From Cerasibacillus quisquiliarum (GTDB lineage Bacteria; Bacillota; Bacilli; Bacillales; Amphibacillaceae), in the NCBI RefSeq assembly GCF_014202495.1, contig NZ_JACHHA010000008.1:1-64000 (forward strand): a DNA stretch of 64,000 nt, read 5' to 3'. Positions 26,364 through 34,767 of this stretch are shown in pieces. Position numbers and translations under genes: made by a program. The stretch's first letter is position 1. Every line of letters begins with the position of its first letter. The notes beneath the pieces were generated by a model, which worked only from the letters and a program-made list of their open reading frames with translations, had not been told where the DNA came from and made no database searches.

Positions 26364-26966
26364 ATGGCGTCTCAAAAGTATTATGTCGTTTGGTCTGGAA
26401 GGAAAACAGGCATATTTAATTCATGGGAAGCATGTAAAGAGCAAGTTCACGGTGTAAAAGGTGCTCGATATAAATCATTTAAATCGTTAAAAGAAGCTGA
26501 AGAAGCATTTGCAGAAGGGAGTGCTCCAAAAAGAGAGTCCCTTCCAAGAACAGATTCATCATATATAAAAGAAAGCATAAGTGTTGATGCTGCATGTAGT
26601 GGTAATCCAGGTAAGATGGAGTACAGAGGGGTTGATACGAAAACGGGTGAGGAAATCTTTCATTATGGTCCGGTTGATGATGGAACGAATAATATTGGTG
26701 AGTTTTTAGCAATTGTTCATGCATTAGCTTTATTAAAAAAAGCTAATCAGACGACACCGATTTATTCAGATTCGCAAACAGCGATCAGTTGGGTCAGAAA
26801 TAAACGTGCCAATACGACACTTCCAAAAAATAAACAAACGGAACATATTTGGCAAGTGATTACACGTGCGGAAACGTGGTTAAAAAACAATTCATATTCG
26901 AATCAATTATTAAAATGGGATACGAAACAGTGGGGCGAAATAAAGGCAGACTTTGGTCGAAAATAA
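26364..26966 (+). CDS. rnhA: Ribonuclease HI with N-terminal hybrid-binding domain
   Basis: A 200-residue enzyme that cuts RNA in RNA-DNA hybrids. Residues 5-50 (YYVVWSGRKTGIFNSWEACK) are the hybrid-binding (viroplasmin-like) domain; the catalytic domain follows with D75 (ISVDAAC), E113 (NNIGEF), D136 (YSDSQTA) and D196 (EIKADFGRK), the four acidic metal ligands. The sequence closely follows the well-studied Bacillus halodurans RNase H1 pattern, including GTNN(I/M)GEFLAIVHAL. Good site (TGGAGGAACG) upstream. Next to rpiR-like gene, 31 bases apart, perhaps transcribed together. Confidence 0.93.
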   Translation: MASQKYYVVWSGRKTGIFNSWEACKEQVHGVKGARYKSFKSLKEAEEAFAEGSAPKRESLPRTDSSYIKESISVDAACSGNPGKMEYRGVDTKTGEEIFHYGPVDDGTNNIGEFLAIVHALALLKKANQTTPIYSDSQTAISWVRNKRANTTLPKNKQTEHIWQVITRAETWLKNNSYSNQLLKWDTKQWGEIKADFGRK

Positions 26967-26997
26967 ATAGCAAAAATAACGCGAAAGGAGATTATAT

Positions 26998-27849
26998 ATG
27001 GAAGAGCAGAGTATTTATAAAATTATCCATCATGCACGTGAACATATGAGCAAATCACAGCATAAAATTGCCGACTATATTTTGGAAGAACCACATTCTA
27101 TACCATTTCTGACAGGGGCGAAGTTAGCTGAGTTAACCGGTGTTAGTGAAGCAACTGTCGTTAGGTTTGCTACATTTTTAGGTTTTTCAGGATATAATGA
27201 TTTGCAAAAACATTTAGCTCGATCACTTGAAAAAAGATTAAATACGGTTGACCGTTTAACGATGACACGTTCGATGTATAACGAAACAGAAAAAGCCATT
27301 TATGATAACTTTACAGAAGACATTCATAATATCCAATCGACGATGCAACAATTAAATATAAGTGATATTGAAAAGGCAGCAGAATATATTTTAGAGGCTG
27401 AACGTATCTATATTATTGCCAACCGTAGTGCCATATCGTTAGGTACATTTTTGCAGTATTATTTTAATATTATGTTTGGAAATAGTAAGCTCATCTCTAC
27501 GACAGAAGCTATTTTTGATCAAATTCTCGATGTCAAAGAAAAAGATGTCGTTATCGGGATTAGTTATGCCCGCTATACGAAAAGTACGCTTGATGCCATA
27601 TCATATGCTGCTAACAAAAAGGCAAAAATTATTGCTCTGACTGATTTTTTTTCATCCCCAATTACCAAGTACGCTGACATCGCTTTATTTGCCTCAAGTA
27701 ATATGAAATCTTTTTTAGATTCGTTCGTTGCCCCGTTAAGTGTAATTAATACGTTAATTGCCTATATTGGTACGAAAGCAGAAATCGACATTGAAAAGCG
27801 TCTTCAAGCGTTTGAAGAGCTATGGGATCGATATGATGTGTTTTATTGA
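26998..27849 (+). CDS. RpiR/MurR-family transcriptional regulator
   Basis: A 283-residue regulator. The N-terminal HTH_6 domain (MSKSQHKIADYILEEP, LTGVSEATVVRFATFLGFSG) binds DNA; the C-terminal SIS domain (about 130-260, with IYIIANRSAISLGTFLQYYF and KEKDVVIGISYARYTKSTLDAI) senses a phosphosugar or related ligand. GAAAGGAGAT precedes ATG. It is followed by a terminator and then the aminomutase-like gene, which may be its target. Confidence 0.9.
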   Translation: MEEQSIYKIIHHAREHMSKSQHKIADYILEEPHSIPFLTGAKLAELTGVSEATVVRFATFLGFSGYNDLQKHLARSLEKRLNTVDRLTMTRSMYNETEKAIYDNFTEDIHNIQSTMQQLNISDIEKAAEYILEAERIYIIANRSAISLGTFLQYYFNIMFGNSKLISTTEAIFDQILDVKEKDVVIGISYARYTKSTLDAISYAANKKAKIIALTDFFSSPITKYADIALFASSNMKSFLDSFVAPLSVINTLIAYIGTKAEIDIEKRLQAFEELWDRYDVFY

Positions 27850-27895
27850 TGAAGTATAAATTTCATGTATTGACAAGTATCTATTTAAATCCTTT

Positions 27896-27920
27896 TTTAT
27901 TATTTAAAAAAGGATTTTTT
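27896..27920 (+). terminator. Rho-independent terminator
   Basis: AAATCCTTTTTT / AAAAAAGGATTT stem followed by Ts, 47 bases after the RpiR-family gene. Confidence 0.75.
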
Positions 27921-28072
27921 AATGTATAAAAAACGAATAATGAAATTATAGATACAAAAAATAATTGTAAATGAAATATATATTGCATAAAATGAGCAGA
28001 GAGCATATACTAATGATGAGGAAGAAACGTGATATGTTTCTTTCAAAAATCATTTTAAGAGGCGATGATAGA

Positions 28073-29461
28073 ATGATTGAACAAAGGGGTTATGAAAAAG
28101 ATGCGTCACGGCGTTTATTTCAGCATGCGAAAAAGTTTATTCCGGGTGGCGTCACTGCGAATATTAAACATTTTGCACCTTATCCTATTTTTATGAAAAA
28201 AGGGTATGGAAGTAAGTTAATTGATGTTGATGGTGTGGAGTATATTGATTATTCGCTATGTTATGGGGCGTTAATGACCGGTCATGGCCATCCGCGTATT
28301 AAAGAAGCGACGTTGAAGCAGTTAGATGATTCGGGAACGGTCATATTCGGTACACCACATGAGTTAGAAGTAAAAATGGCCGAAAAGCTCATAGCATTGT
28401 ACCCGAGTATGGATCAAGTTCGTTTTACAAATTCAGGGACAGAAGCGGTTTTGTTAGCGATTCGATTAGCGGTTGCTTATACGAATAAACCGAAAATCGG
28501 CAAGTTTGAAGGGCATTATCATGGTGGATTAAATCAGTTATTAGTTAGTATTAATCCGACGCAACGTGATGCAGGAAGACCAGATCAACCCGAAGCGGTG
28601 TTTGAATCAGATGGTATTGTTCAAAGTGAACGTGAAAACACAATTGTCTTACCATTTAATGACCTTGAAGCGACAGAAAAATTATTAAGAAAACATCAAG
28701 ATGAACTTGCTGCAGTCATTTTAGAACCCGTACAAGGTGGATTTATCCCTGCTGAACCCCAGTTTATTCACGGTCTAAGAGATTTAACTAATGAATTAGG
28801 GATTGTCTTAATTTTTGATGAGGTGAAAACGGGCTTTCGTGTTGCATTAGGTGGAGCGCAGAGCGTCTATGATGTAGATCCTGATATAACAACACTTGGA
28901 AAAGTCCTTGGTGGAGGATTTCCAATTGGTGCTGTAGGTGGTCATGAAGAGATAATGATGCAAAGTGCGGCAACGGCTAAGAGTGATGTGTTTTCTGTTG
29001 GAAGTGACAGCCATAAAACGAAAAATATCGTCTTTCATAGTGGCACGTACAATGGACATCCATTAGTACTTGCAGCAGGTTTGGAAACTATACGTTTATT
29101 AGAGGACGAGAATGAACTCAAATCAACTTTTGAAAAGACGATGCTGTTGCGTAAAGAACTCGAAAAGTTATATGAAACGTATCATATTAAAATGCAAACA
29201 ATTGGGATGGGAAGTATTTTTAATCTTGTATTTACTGATCAAACGATTCGTCATTATCGTGATATGTGGCAGGCGGATACATCTTTTCGTCAAGCCATTG
29301 ACATAGAATTATTGAAGTTAGGCATCTATTTAAAACCATTAAATCGCTATTCAACATCTACTGCTCATACGGTAGAAGATATCGAAAAAACGGTCTCGCT
29401 TCATGAACGAGCGATTCATCGGGTTTTACAACAAAGTGAACCACTTTACGCAGTTAAATAA
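28073..29461 (+). CDS. Glutamate-1-semialdehyde aminomutase-like class III aminotransferase
   Basis: A 462-residue PLP enzyme. Seen: PGGVTANIKHFAPYPIFM near the N-terminus, RFTNSGTEAVLLAIRLAVAYT, KFEGHYHGG, the PLP-ring motif LIFDEVKTGFR, and the Schiff-base lysine K277 in TLGKVLGGGFPIGAVGG. The overall match is to HemL-like enzymes, but an insertion after the lysine (AATAKSDVFSVGSDSHKTKN) and the absence of other hem genes argue for a paralogue acting on another amino compound. ATG 28073 follows AGAGGCGATGATAGA; upstream in-frame ATGs lack sites. The adjacent RpiR regulator suggests a catabolic role. Confidence 0.85.
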   Translation: MIEQRGYEKDASRRLFQHAKKFIPGGVTANIKHFAPYPIFMKKGYGSKLIDVDGVEYIDYSLCYGALMTGHGHPRIKEATLKQLDDSGTVIFGTPHELEVKMAEKLIALYPSMDQVRFTNSGTEAVLLAIRLAVAYTNKPKIGKFEGHYHGGLNQLLVSINPTQRDAGRPDQPEAVFESDGIVQSERENTIVLPFNDLEATEKLLRKHQDELAAVILEPVQGGFIPAEPQFIHGLRDLTNELGIVLIFDEVKTGFRVALGGAQSVYDVDPDITTLGKVLGGGFPIGAVGGHEEIMMQSAATAKSDVFSVGSDSHKTKNIVFHSGTYNGHPLVLAAGLETIRLLEDENELKSTFEKTMLLRKELEKLYETYHIKMQTIGMGSIFNLVFTDQTIRHYRDMWQADTSFRQAIDIELLKLGIYLKPLNRYSTSTAHTVEDIEKTVSLHERAIHRVLQQSEPLYAVK

Positions 29462-29477
29462 TCATACATGTTTATTT

Positions 29478-29507
29478 AAGCCCTCATGTAGTAATGGGGG
29501 CTTTATC
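29478..29507 (+). terminator. Rho-independent terminator
   Basis: AAGCCC.CAT / ATG.GGGCTT stem followed by a short T tract between the aminomutase-like gene and the convergent exported protein. Confidence 0.65.
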
Positions 29508-29522
29508 TCAAAATATGTGTAT

Positions 29523-30395
29523 TTATTTTTGTCCTTGAACAAATGTGATATAGTCATAATAATTCTCATCGTTTGTAGAAATTAAACTATTATGCCTCGT
29601 CGTTAATAGCCATTCACCATCATCTTTTTTGAGAAAAATGATGTATTGACCGTTTTGTTTAATTTTGTGTGAAGGAAGGAGTAAATCTTCAACATGAAGT
29701 TTTCCTTTGTATGTTTCTAAAACAGTATAATCAACCACTGAAACACTTCCTTCATTTTCAATCTTATCAATGGTGATTTCAGCAACGATGTCTGATTCGT
29801 CCATGAGTTCTTGTAAATCATTTATTTCGCTTGGAATCGGAACATAAGGTGGTTTTGGTTTTATATTTTCGTGGATGTATTGTTTTAGCCCTGTTAATGT
29901 ATTGTACTTCGTTTCAACAAATGGCTGTTCATATGTTTTTTCAAAGGCATCTTTAAGCCGTAATAACTGATTATTTTCCTCAAGTTTGATGATAAATTCT
30001 GGGTGATTAAGATAGAAGAAGTCATCATATATCGGGGAATCAAATGGTTCTAAAAAGAAAACATAAGTTTCATCTTGCTCAACTAATTCTTCATCGAGAT
30101 AGACAAGAACGGTGTCATCATCTGTCTCTCCATAAATATGCTCTTGAATCTTGACCGATAAAGCTGGCTTTTCGCCATTAAGTAATGTCGTTCCAACAAC
30201 TTTTCCGACGACAACTGCATTTGCATCTTCCATGAGAGAAGAAAAGGTCAATTCTTTTTCTAAAACACCCATGGTAGAAGAAACCATATTGACTTCTGTT
30301 AATGTTATCTTATCTTTTTTATTGATGACAAAGAAAACAATGATAAGAGCACTTAAAAATCCGAGACTCGCCAACGATAACCATTTTTTCTTCAT
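29523..30395 (-). CDS. Exported or membrane-anchored hypothetical protein
   Basis: A 290-residue protein with one N-terminal hydrophobic segment (WLSLASLGFLSALIIVFFVI) and an outside part containing two related halves: ANAVVVGKVVGTTLLNGEKP...VYLDEELVEQDETYVFFLE and SDIVAEITIDKIENEGSVS...KIKQNGQYIIFLKKDDGEW. The tandem 'G/E-x-V...Y-V/I-F-F/L-L' halves suggest a duplicated beta-rich domain. AAAGGAGGTC precedes the start. No family name can be given. Confidence 0.7.
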   Translation of the reverse strand: MKKKWLSLASLGFLSALIIVFFVINKKDKITLTEVNMVSSTMGVLEKELTFSSLMEDANAVVVGKVVGTTLLNGEKPALSVKIQEHIYGETDDDTVLVYLDEELVEQDETYVFFLEPFDSPIYDDFFYLNHPEFIIKLEENNQLLRLKDAFEKTYEQPFVETKYNTLTGLKQYIHENIKPKPPYVPIPSEINDLQELMDESDIVAEITIDKIENEGSVSVVDYTVLETYKGKLHVEDLLLPSHKIKQNGQYIIFLKKDDGEWLLTTRHNSLISTNDENYYDYITFVQGQK

Positions 30396-30460
30396 AGATT
30401 GACCTCCTTTGTATATTGTCTTAATTTTATTATAATTTAATTTATATGTCGATATATAAT

Positions 30461-30492
30461 TAAAAAGTTGCCTTTATTATACGGGCAACTTT
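30461..30492 (-). terminator. Terminator of peroxiredoxin gene side
   Basis: AAAGTTGCC / GGCAACTTT stem with a T run on the minus strand, 22 bases past the peroxiredoxin stop. Confidence 0.8.
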
Positions 30493-30513
30493 ATGCTTTC
30501 GGGGTATCGTTTG

Positions 30514-31188
30514 TTAATTTCCAATATCCTTATAGCAAAACCACCAATCGAAGCAGTTTATCTCTCCAGCTTCTGCTTGTTGTATTCGCTTGTTTTTCTC
30601 TTGAACATCTGAAGGTGGCGGGATCATTCCTTTATTTCCAATAATGCTATTGTGTGGCCAATCAGCTGGTAGTGCAACATGATATTGATCAGCCGTTTGA
30701 AGTGCATATAATGTTCGATAAATTTCATGTAAGTTACGTCCTACTTCAGCTGGATAGAAAAAAATCGCACGAATGATTCCTTTATCATCAATAATATAAA
30801 CACCACGAACGGTTTTTGTATGTTGTGCGCTGTGGATCATACCTAATTTATTAGCAACAGTTCCTAAAGGATCGGCAATAATAGGGAATGTAATGGGGAT
30901 ATGGAGATGTTGTTCAATCCATTCAGTCCATTTCATATGTGGTTGAACTTGATCAATGGATAATCCTAATAATTCAGTTTGACGTTCACGAAACTTGGGA
31001 TATAGTTGTTCAAATGCGACAAACTCTGTTGTACAGACAGGGGTAAAATCACCAGGATGACTAAATAAAATAAGCCACTTTCCCCGGTAATCGTCTGGAA
31101 GAGTTTTTTTCCCGTAGGTCGTTTCAACGGTTATTTTAGGAAAAGCATCACCAATAGATGGCTTCTTCTCAATATGATTATCAATCAT
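30514..31188 (-). CDS. Peroxiredoxin (Prx6-like)
   Basis: A 224-residue peroxiredoxin. The peroxidatic cysteine is C52 in SHPGDFTPVCTTEF; the long C-terminal part with PAEVGRNLHEIYRTLYALQ and LPADWPHNSIIGNKGMIPPP is characteristic of the Prx6/PrxQ-unlike long form. Two further cysteines near the end (NCFDWWFCYK) could act as resolving residues. ATG 31188 is chosen because GGAGGT lies 8 bases upstream. It adds a third peroxide/thiol enzyme to the window and lies beside the thiosulfate uptake genes on the same strand. Confidence 0.92.
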   Translation of the reverse strand: MIDNHIEKKPSIGDAFPKITVETTYGKKTLPDDYRGKWLILFSHPGDFTPVCTTEFVAFEQLYPKFRERQTELLGLSIDQVQPHMKWTEWIEQHLHIPITFPIIADPLGTVANKLGMIHSAQHTKTVRGVYIIDDKGIIRAIFFYPAEVGRNLHEIYRTLYALQTADQYHVALPADWPHNSIIGNKGMIPPPSDVQEKNKRIQQAEAGEINCFDWWFCYKDIGN

Positions 31189-31328
31189 TTTATAAACCTC
31201 CACATTTTTAGTACGTTACATTGTATGATAGGCAAAGGTTGATGTGACATGGAGAAGAAATATGTGAAAAAATCAGGAATTGATTTATACATTATGTTCT
31301 CTTAAACGAATGTTATAACATAACATTT

Positions 31329-31358
31329 AAAAGCGGAGAAATGAAGTTTTCTCCGCTT
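31329..31358 (-). terminator. Terminator of tsuA-tusA unit
   Basis: AAGCGGAGAAA / TTTCTCCGCTT stem with Ts on the minus strand, about 32 bases past the TusA-like gene. Confidence 0.8.
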
Positions 31359-31389
31359 ATCTTATAGACAGTCAATTATTGGATATATA

Positions 31390-31620
31390 TTAAAGTGCGC
31401 CTTTTTTAATTGTAATTGTCCATGTTGCATCATCTGTTTGTTCAAAGTTCGTAATCTTGTGTCCAGATTCGGCTGCCCATCGTGGAATACTTTCTGTCGC
31501 TTGTGTGCAGTCGAAGTTGATAATTAATTCATCACCGTCATTCATTTGTTCCATTTCTCTTTTTGCTTCAATGAGTGGGAATGGACAAATTTCTCCAATC
31601 ACTTCTAATTTTTTCTTCAT
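31390..31620 (-). CDS. tsuB: TusA-family sulfur carrier (TsuB-like)
   Basis: A 76-residue TusA/SirA-fold protein with the sulfur-carrying cysteine C12 in GEICPFPLIEAKREM (CPxP motif). It follows the YeeE/YedE transporter by 20 bases on the same strand. In other bacteria the TsuA channel takes up thiosulfate and the TusA-like TsuB accepts or processes the sulfur; the pair here fits that arrangement. GGAGGT precedes ATG. The symbol rests on context and could equally be given as tusA. Confidence 0.85.
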   Translation of the reverse strand: MKKKLEVIGEICPFPLIEAKREMEQMNDGDELIINFDCTQATESIPRWAAESGHKITNFEQTDDATWTITIKKGAL

Positions 31621-31640
31621 TTATAATACCTCCATAATTT

Positions 31641-32699
31641 TTATGCTAAATAAGCGCCAGATGTTGCGCTCACTTTTTTCTTCACTTGTGGCCTAATAAA
31701 GACAAAATATGAAGCAGTCCATGTTCCAAGTATGATGAATAATAATGAAAACCAGCCTTGCCATGTCATCATTGCTGTCATTACTAAACCATTACCAATT
31801 GAGCATCCGCCAGCGAGACTTGCTCCAAATCCCATTAAGTTACCGCCTATGAAACTTGTAATTCCTGTTTTTGCATCAGGCATTCTAAAGCGGAATTCGC
31901 GACTTCCTTTTGCTGCGATATATGAACCGAAAAAGATTCCAAGAACTAAAAAGACACCCCAATTAATAAAATCCATATCCCCTGTGACAGCAAATTGTAA
32001 TATATTAGCTGATGGTGTTGTAATCCCGAGTCCATAAACTCTTCCAGTAGCGGCACTTAATGGCCAAGCGATTATTGCAATGATTCCAACTAAAACAGCT
32101 GTAACAAATGGATGCCATCTTTTTTCAAATAAAAGATGTCTTAATCCCGTATACTTTGGTTTTAATGATGGAATAACAACTTTTGGCTTTTTAAGTTCTT
32201 TATAAACGATAGTAGTAACGATGAAAACTAACAGTGCTATAAATACAACAGTTGGAATTCCTGTACTTTCTGACATAGAATTTGTAGGTAGCGCAATTGC
32301 TTTCATAGAAGAATCGACTGGTGCAAGAAAACCTGTTTTCATAACAGCACTCATAAACATATAGCCAAAGAGTGCAATCCAACTACCAAGTAACCCTTCG
32401 CCAGCTCGATACCACGTTCCAGTAGCACAACCCCCAGCAAAAACAATTCCTATTCCAAAGATAAAAGAACCAATGATTGTTGCTAGCCATGAGAATTGTC
32501 CAGCAGAAAAATCGAAAAGACCAAAATGTATGAGGGTAAACACACCAACACTTTGTACGGTAATAGCGATTAATAACGCATAGAACATGCGATTATCTTT
32601 TGCAATATACATATCGCGGAAGCCACCGGTTAAACAAAAGCGGCCCCTTTGCATCACAAAACCTAGTAAAACTCCGCAAATAAGACCTGTTAATAACAT
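31641..32699 (-). CDS. tsuA: YeeE/YedE-family thiosulfate transporter (TsuA-like)
   Basis: A 352-residue membrane protein with about 9-10 helices. The three conserved cysteines of TsuA are present: C22 (GRFCLTGG), C91 (AGGCATG) and C299 (AGGCSIGNG), which pass thiosulfate through the membrane by S-H-S contacts in the structurally studied family. Internal two-fold repeats (GFGxSLAGGCSIG versus FGIGIVFAGGCATG) are evident. ATG 32699 follows AAGGAGTG. It forms an operon with the TusA-like gene, giving cysteine-synthesis sulfur supply. Confidence 0.9.
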   Translation of the reverse strand: MLLTGLICGVLLGFVMQRGRFCLTGGFRDMYIAKDNRMFYALLIAITVQSVGVFTLIHFGLFDFSAGQFSWLATIIGSFIFGIGIVFAGGCATGTWYRAGEGLLGSWIALFGYMFMSAVMKTGFLAPVDSSMKAIALPTNSMSESTGIPTVVFIALLVFIVTTIVYKELKKPKVVIPSLKPKYTGLRHLLFEKRWHPFVTAVLVGIIAIIAWPLSAATGRVYGLGITTPSANILQFAVTGDMDFINWGVFLVLGIFFGSYIAAKGSREFRFRMPDAKTGITSFIGGNLMGFGASLAGGCSIGNGLVMTAMMTWQGWFSLLFIILGTWTASYFVFIRPQVKKKVSATSGAYLA

Positions 32700-32817
32700 C
32701 TTATAAATTCACTCCTTTTTTAATCCATACTATATTGATATGAATTATATGATATATGTAGCTAAAATGTCAATGGGACATTAGCACAATATTTTTTAAT
32801 ATAAAGGAGCGAATAGC

Positions 32818-33295
32818 ATCATTACTGAAGTCAACGTGTCGTCTCGTAGTGTTTTTTTGTAACGAGAGGCTGTATTGAGGCTTCAATGCGTTGTCTCGTA
32901 GTGCCTTTTTTGTGATGAGAGGCTGTATTGAAGTCTCAACGCGTTGTCTCGTAGTGTTTTTTTGCGATGAGAGGCTGCATTGAAGGCTCAACGCGTTGTC
33001 TCGTTGCGTTTCATCTTCATGAGAGGCCGTATTAAAGCTTCAATGCATTGTCTCGTAGTGCTTTTTCTTCATGAGAGGCTGTATTAAAGCTTCAACGCGT
33101 TGTCTCGTAGTGTTTTTTTGTGATGAGAGGCTGTATTGAAGTCTCAACGCGTTGTCTCGTTGCGTTTCATCTTCATGAGAGGCCGTATTAAAGCTTCAAT
33201 GCATTGTCTCGTAGTGCTTTTTCTTCATGAGAGGCTGTATTAAAGCTTCAACGCGTTGTCTCGTAGTGCTTTTTCGTGACGAGAGGCCGCATTAA
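32818..33295. repeat. Intergenic tandem array, family B (9 units) with a higher-order duplication
   Basis: Nine units of about 52-54 bp with core CTTCAA(T/C)GC(G/A)TTGTCTCGTAGTG and GATGAGAGGCTGTATT(G/A)AAG. A segment of roughly 110-158 bp containing three units (first at about 33000, again at about 33158) is repeated nearly exactly, so the array grew by duplicating multi-unit blocks. It sits between the divergent tsuA promoter region and the yfhD gene. Confidence 0.9.
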
Positions 33296-33414
33296 ACTCT
33301 GTTGAGATTATACATGCTGAAATATTGCATTGAGTGTTAAATGCTAGACATATCCAGCTCTTCTAAGTTACATTATCTTGGTCTCGCAAGGAGTGTATAC
33401 AAGTTGACTTAAAT

Positions 33415-33462
33415 AAAAAAGAGCGTCTAACAGTCGAAAAGACTGATGAGACAGCTCTTTTA
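33415..33462 (-). terminator. Terminator of the YfhD gene
   Basis: GAGC.TCT.CAGTC gaaaa GACTG.AGA.GCTC stem with Ts on the minus strand immediately past the small gene. Confidence 0.7.
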
Positions 33463-33469
33463 CCAGACA

Positions 33470-33640
33470 TTATTTCTTTTTTCTTCGCAAATCAGCTGCA
33501 CGACTTCTTGCTTGAGCCTGTTTGTCATCATGATCAGCCAATTCCTCAGAAAACTCTACATCAATTCCATCTGTCTTTTGACTCTTGGGTGTTTGTGCAA
33601 GAAAGTTGTTTTTGGGTTTCTTGTGCTCATCTTTTCCCAT
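33470..33640 (-). CDS. YfhD-family small protein (56 aa)
   Basis: A 56-residue, highly charged protein. The middle DGIDVEFSEELADHDD followed by AQARSRAADLRRKKK is the recognisable YfhD signature (xDGxDVEFSxELADxxDxEAQxRxxAAD). The N-terminus MGKDEHKKPKNNFLAQTPKS is also typical. The start is preceded by GGGGTG 8 bases upstream. YfhD proteins occur in Bacillaceae and are of unknown function; some small proteins of this size are spore-associated. It supports assigning the window to a Bacillus-like spore former. Confidence 0.85.
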   Translation of the reverse strand: MGKDEHKKPKNNFLAQTPKSQKTDGIDVEFSEELADHDDKQAQARSRAADLRRKKK

Positions 33641-33805
33641 GGTTTTCACCCCATTTTTGAATGTTTTTCATGGTTAGTATGTGTAAAGGACAGTGATTTA
33701 TTTGAAGTAAAGCATTTAGTACATCAGAATTTGTATATTACGTTGAAAATTCATTCTAAAACATGTATTCTTAATATAGAATAATGTTTGATAGAGGTGG
33801 TAGAG

Positions 33806-33943
33806 ATGTTAAAGCAAGCCGTTTTAGTGCACGCGTTTTGGACTGGGTTTTTAATGTTTAACCGTGCAAAATTTGCTGTTTTAGTTGCTAACGGGATAAG
33901 TGTGTCCTTTTTTAGCAATTTAATAGCAGATTCAAAACGGTGA
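33806..33943 (+). CDS. Possible small hydrophobic protein (45 aa)
   Basis: ATG 33806 is preceded by AGAGGTGGTAG and opens 45 codons: MLKQAVLVHAFWTGFLMFNR, then AKFAVLVANGISVSFFSN and LIADSKR. The alternating hydrophobic composition could form one membrane helix or an amphipathic peptide. No relative recognised. The good ribosome binding site is the main support. Confidence 0.4.
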   Translation: MLKQAVLVHAFWTGFLMFNRAKFAVLVANGISVSFFSNLIADSKR

Positions 33944-34011
33944 AAACATCTCTAAGCACGTTATTATAGTGGACAATCAGGTACGCAGGTGTATGGATGG
34001 GAGGATTAATC

Positions 34012-34626
34012 ATGGTAAGGCATATCTTAGCTATATCGGGTGGGGGCTTTTCAGAAGAAGAAAATGCCTATATTGATGAGTATTTATTAAAAATATGTAG
34101 GAAAAACACTCCGATAAAAATTGGTTTTGTTGCTACAGCGAGTAACGATGCGCCAAATTATATTGAAAATTTTTATCGCGCATTTCAATCTGAAAGACCA
34201 AGTCATTTAACAATTGAAGATTTTAAATCTGATAAAATCCAAGATATCGTCAATGATTTAGACATTATTTATGTCGGTGGGGGTAATACACAATACATGC
34301 TTAAAATATGGAAAGAAACAGGATTTGCTCACGTCCTCATTGATGCTTATTATCGCGGTGTTATTTTAGCCGGGATTAGTGCTGGTGCTATGTGTTGGTT
34401 TGGAACATGTTATAGCGAAAAGAACGAGCATGAATATGAACAATTTGCAGGGTTAGGTATTTTAAAAGGTAGTTTTTGTCCACATTATAATGATGAAGAA
34501 CGCCGTATTGCTTTTGACTATTGGGCCAGTAGTCAAAAGGGAGGCCCTATCTATAAATTAAATGACAATGAAAACTTACATTTTAAAAATGAAAAATTGG
34601 TGGCGAAAATTAGTTCTTACAAGTAA
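34012..34626 (+). CDS. Peptidase S51 (dipeptidase E-like)
   Basis: A 204-residue serine hydrolase of the peptidase E family, related to B. subtilis YgaJ-type proteins. The nucleophile lies in LAGISAGAMCWF; the preceding IIYVGGGNTQYML and the N-terminal LAISGGGFSEEEN are the family's other signatures. Cytoplasmic, expected to act on Asp-X dipeptides or similar. ATG 34012 follows GGGAGGATTAATC. Terminator at 34644 separates it from the Wadjet operon. Confidence 0.88.
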   Translation: MVRHILAISGGGFSEEENAYIDEYLLKICRKNTPIKIGFVATASNDAPNYIENFYRAFQSERPSHLTIEDFKSDKIQDIVNDLDIIYVGGGNTQYMLKIWKETGFAHVLIDAYYRGVILAGISAGAMCWFGTCYSEKNEHEYEQFAGLGILKGSFCPHYNDEERRIAFDYWASSQKGGPIYKLNDNENLHFKNEKLVAKISSYK

Positions 34627-34643
34627 TTGAGGGGGGCAATTGT

Positions 34644-34674
34644 AAAAAGAGGGAGTATACCTCTCTTTTTTTTT
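34644..34674 (+). terminator. Rho-independent terminator
   Basis: AAAGAGG gagtata CCTCTCTTT stem followed by a run of Ts, 15 bases after the S51 gene. Confidence 0.85.
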
Positions 34675-34767
34675 ACCATTTTTTCTAATAAAGCTATATC
34701 CATAAAGCATAGATAAACATGGTATGATAAAGGTATATGATTCTAGTAAAGCAACGAGGTGAATAAC

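Noticed and set aside
32770..32991. 73-codon minus-strand frame
   Set aside because: Repeat-derived (family B array).
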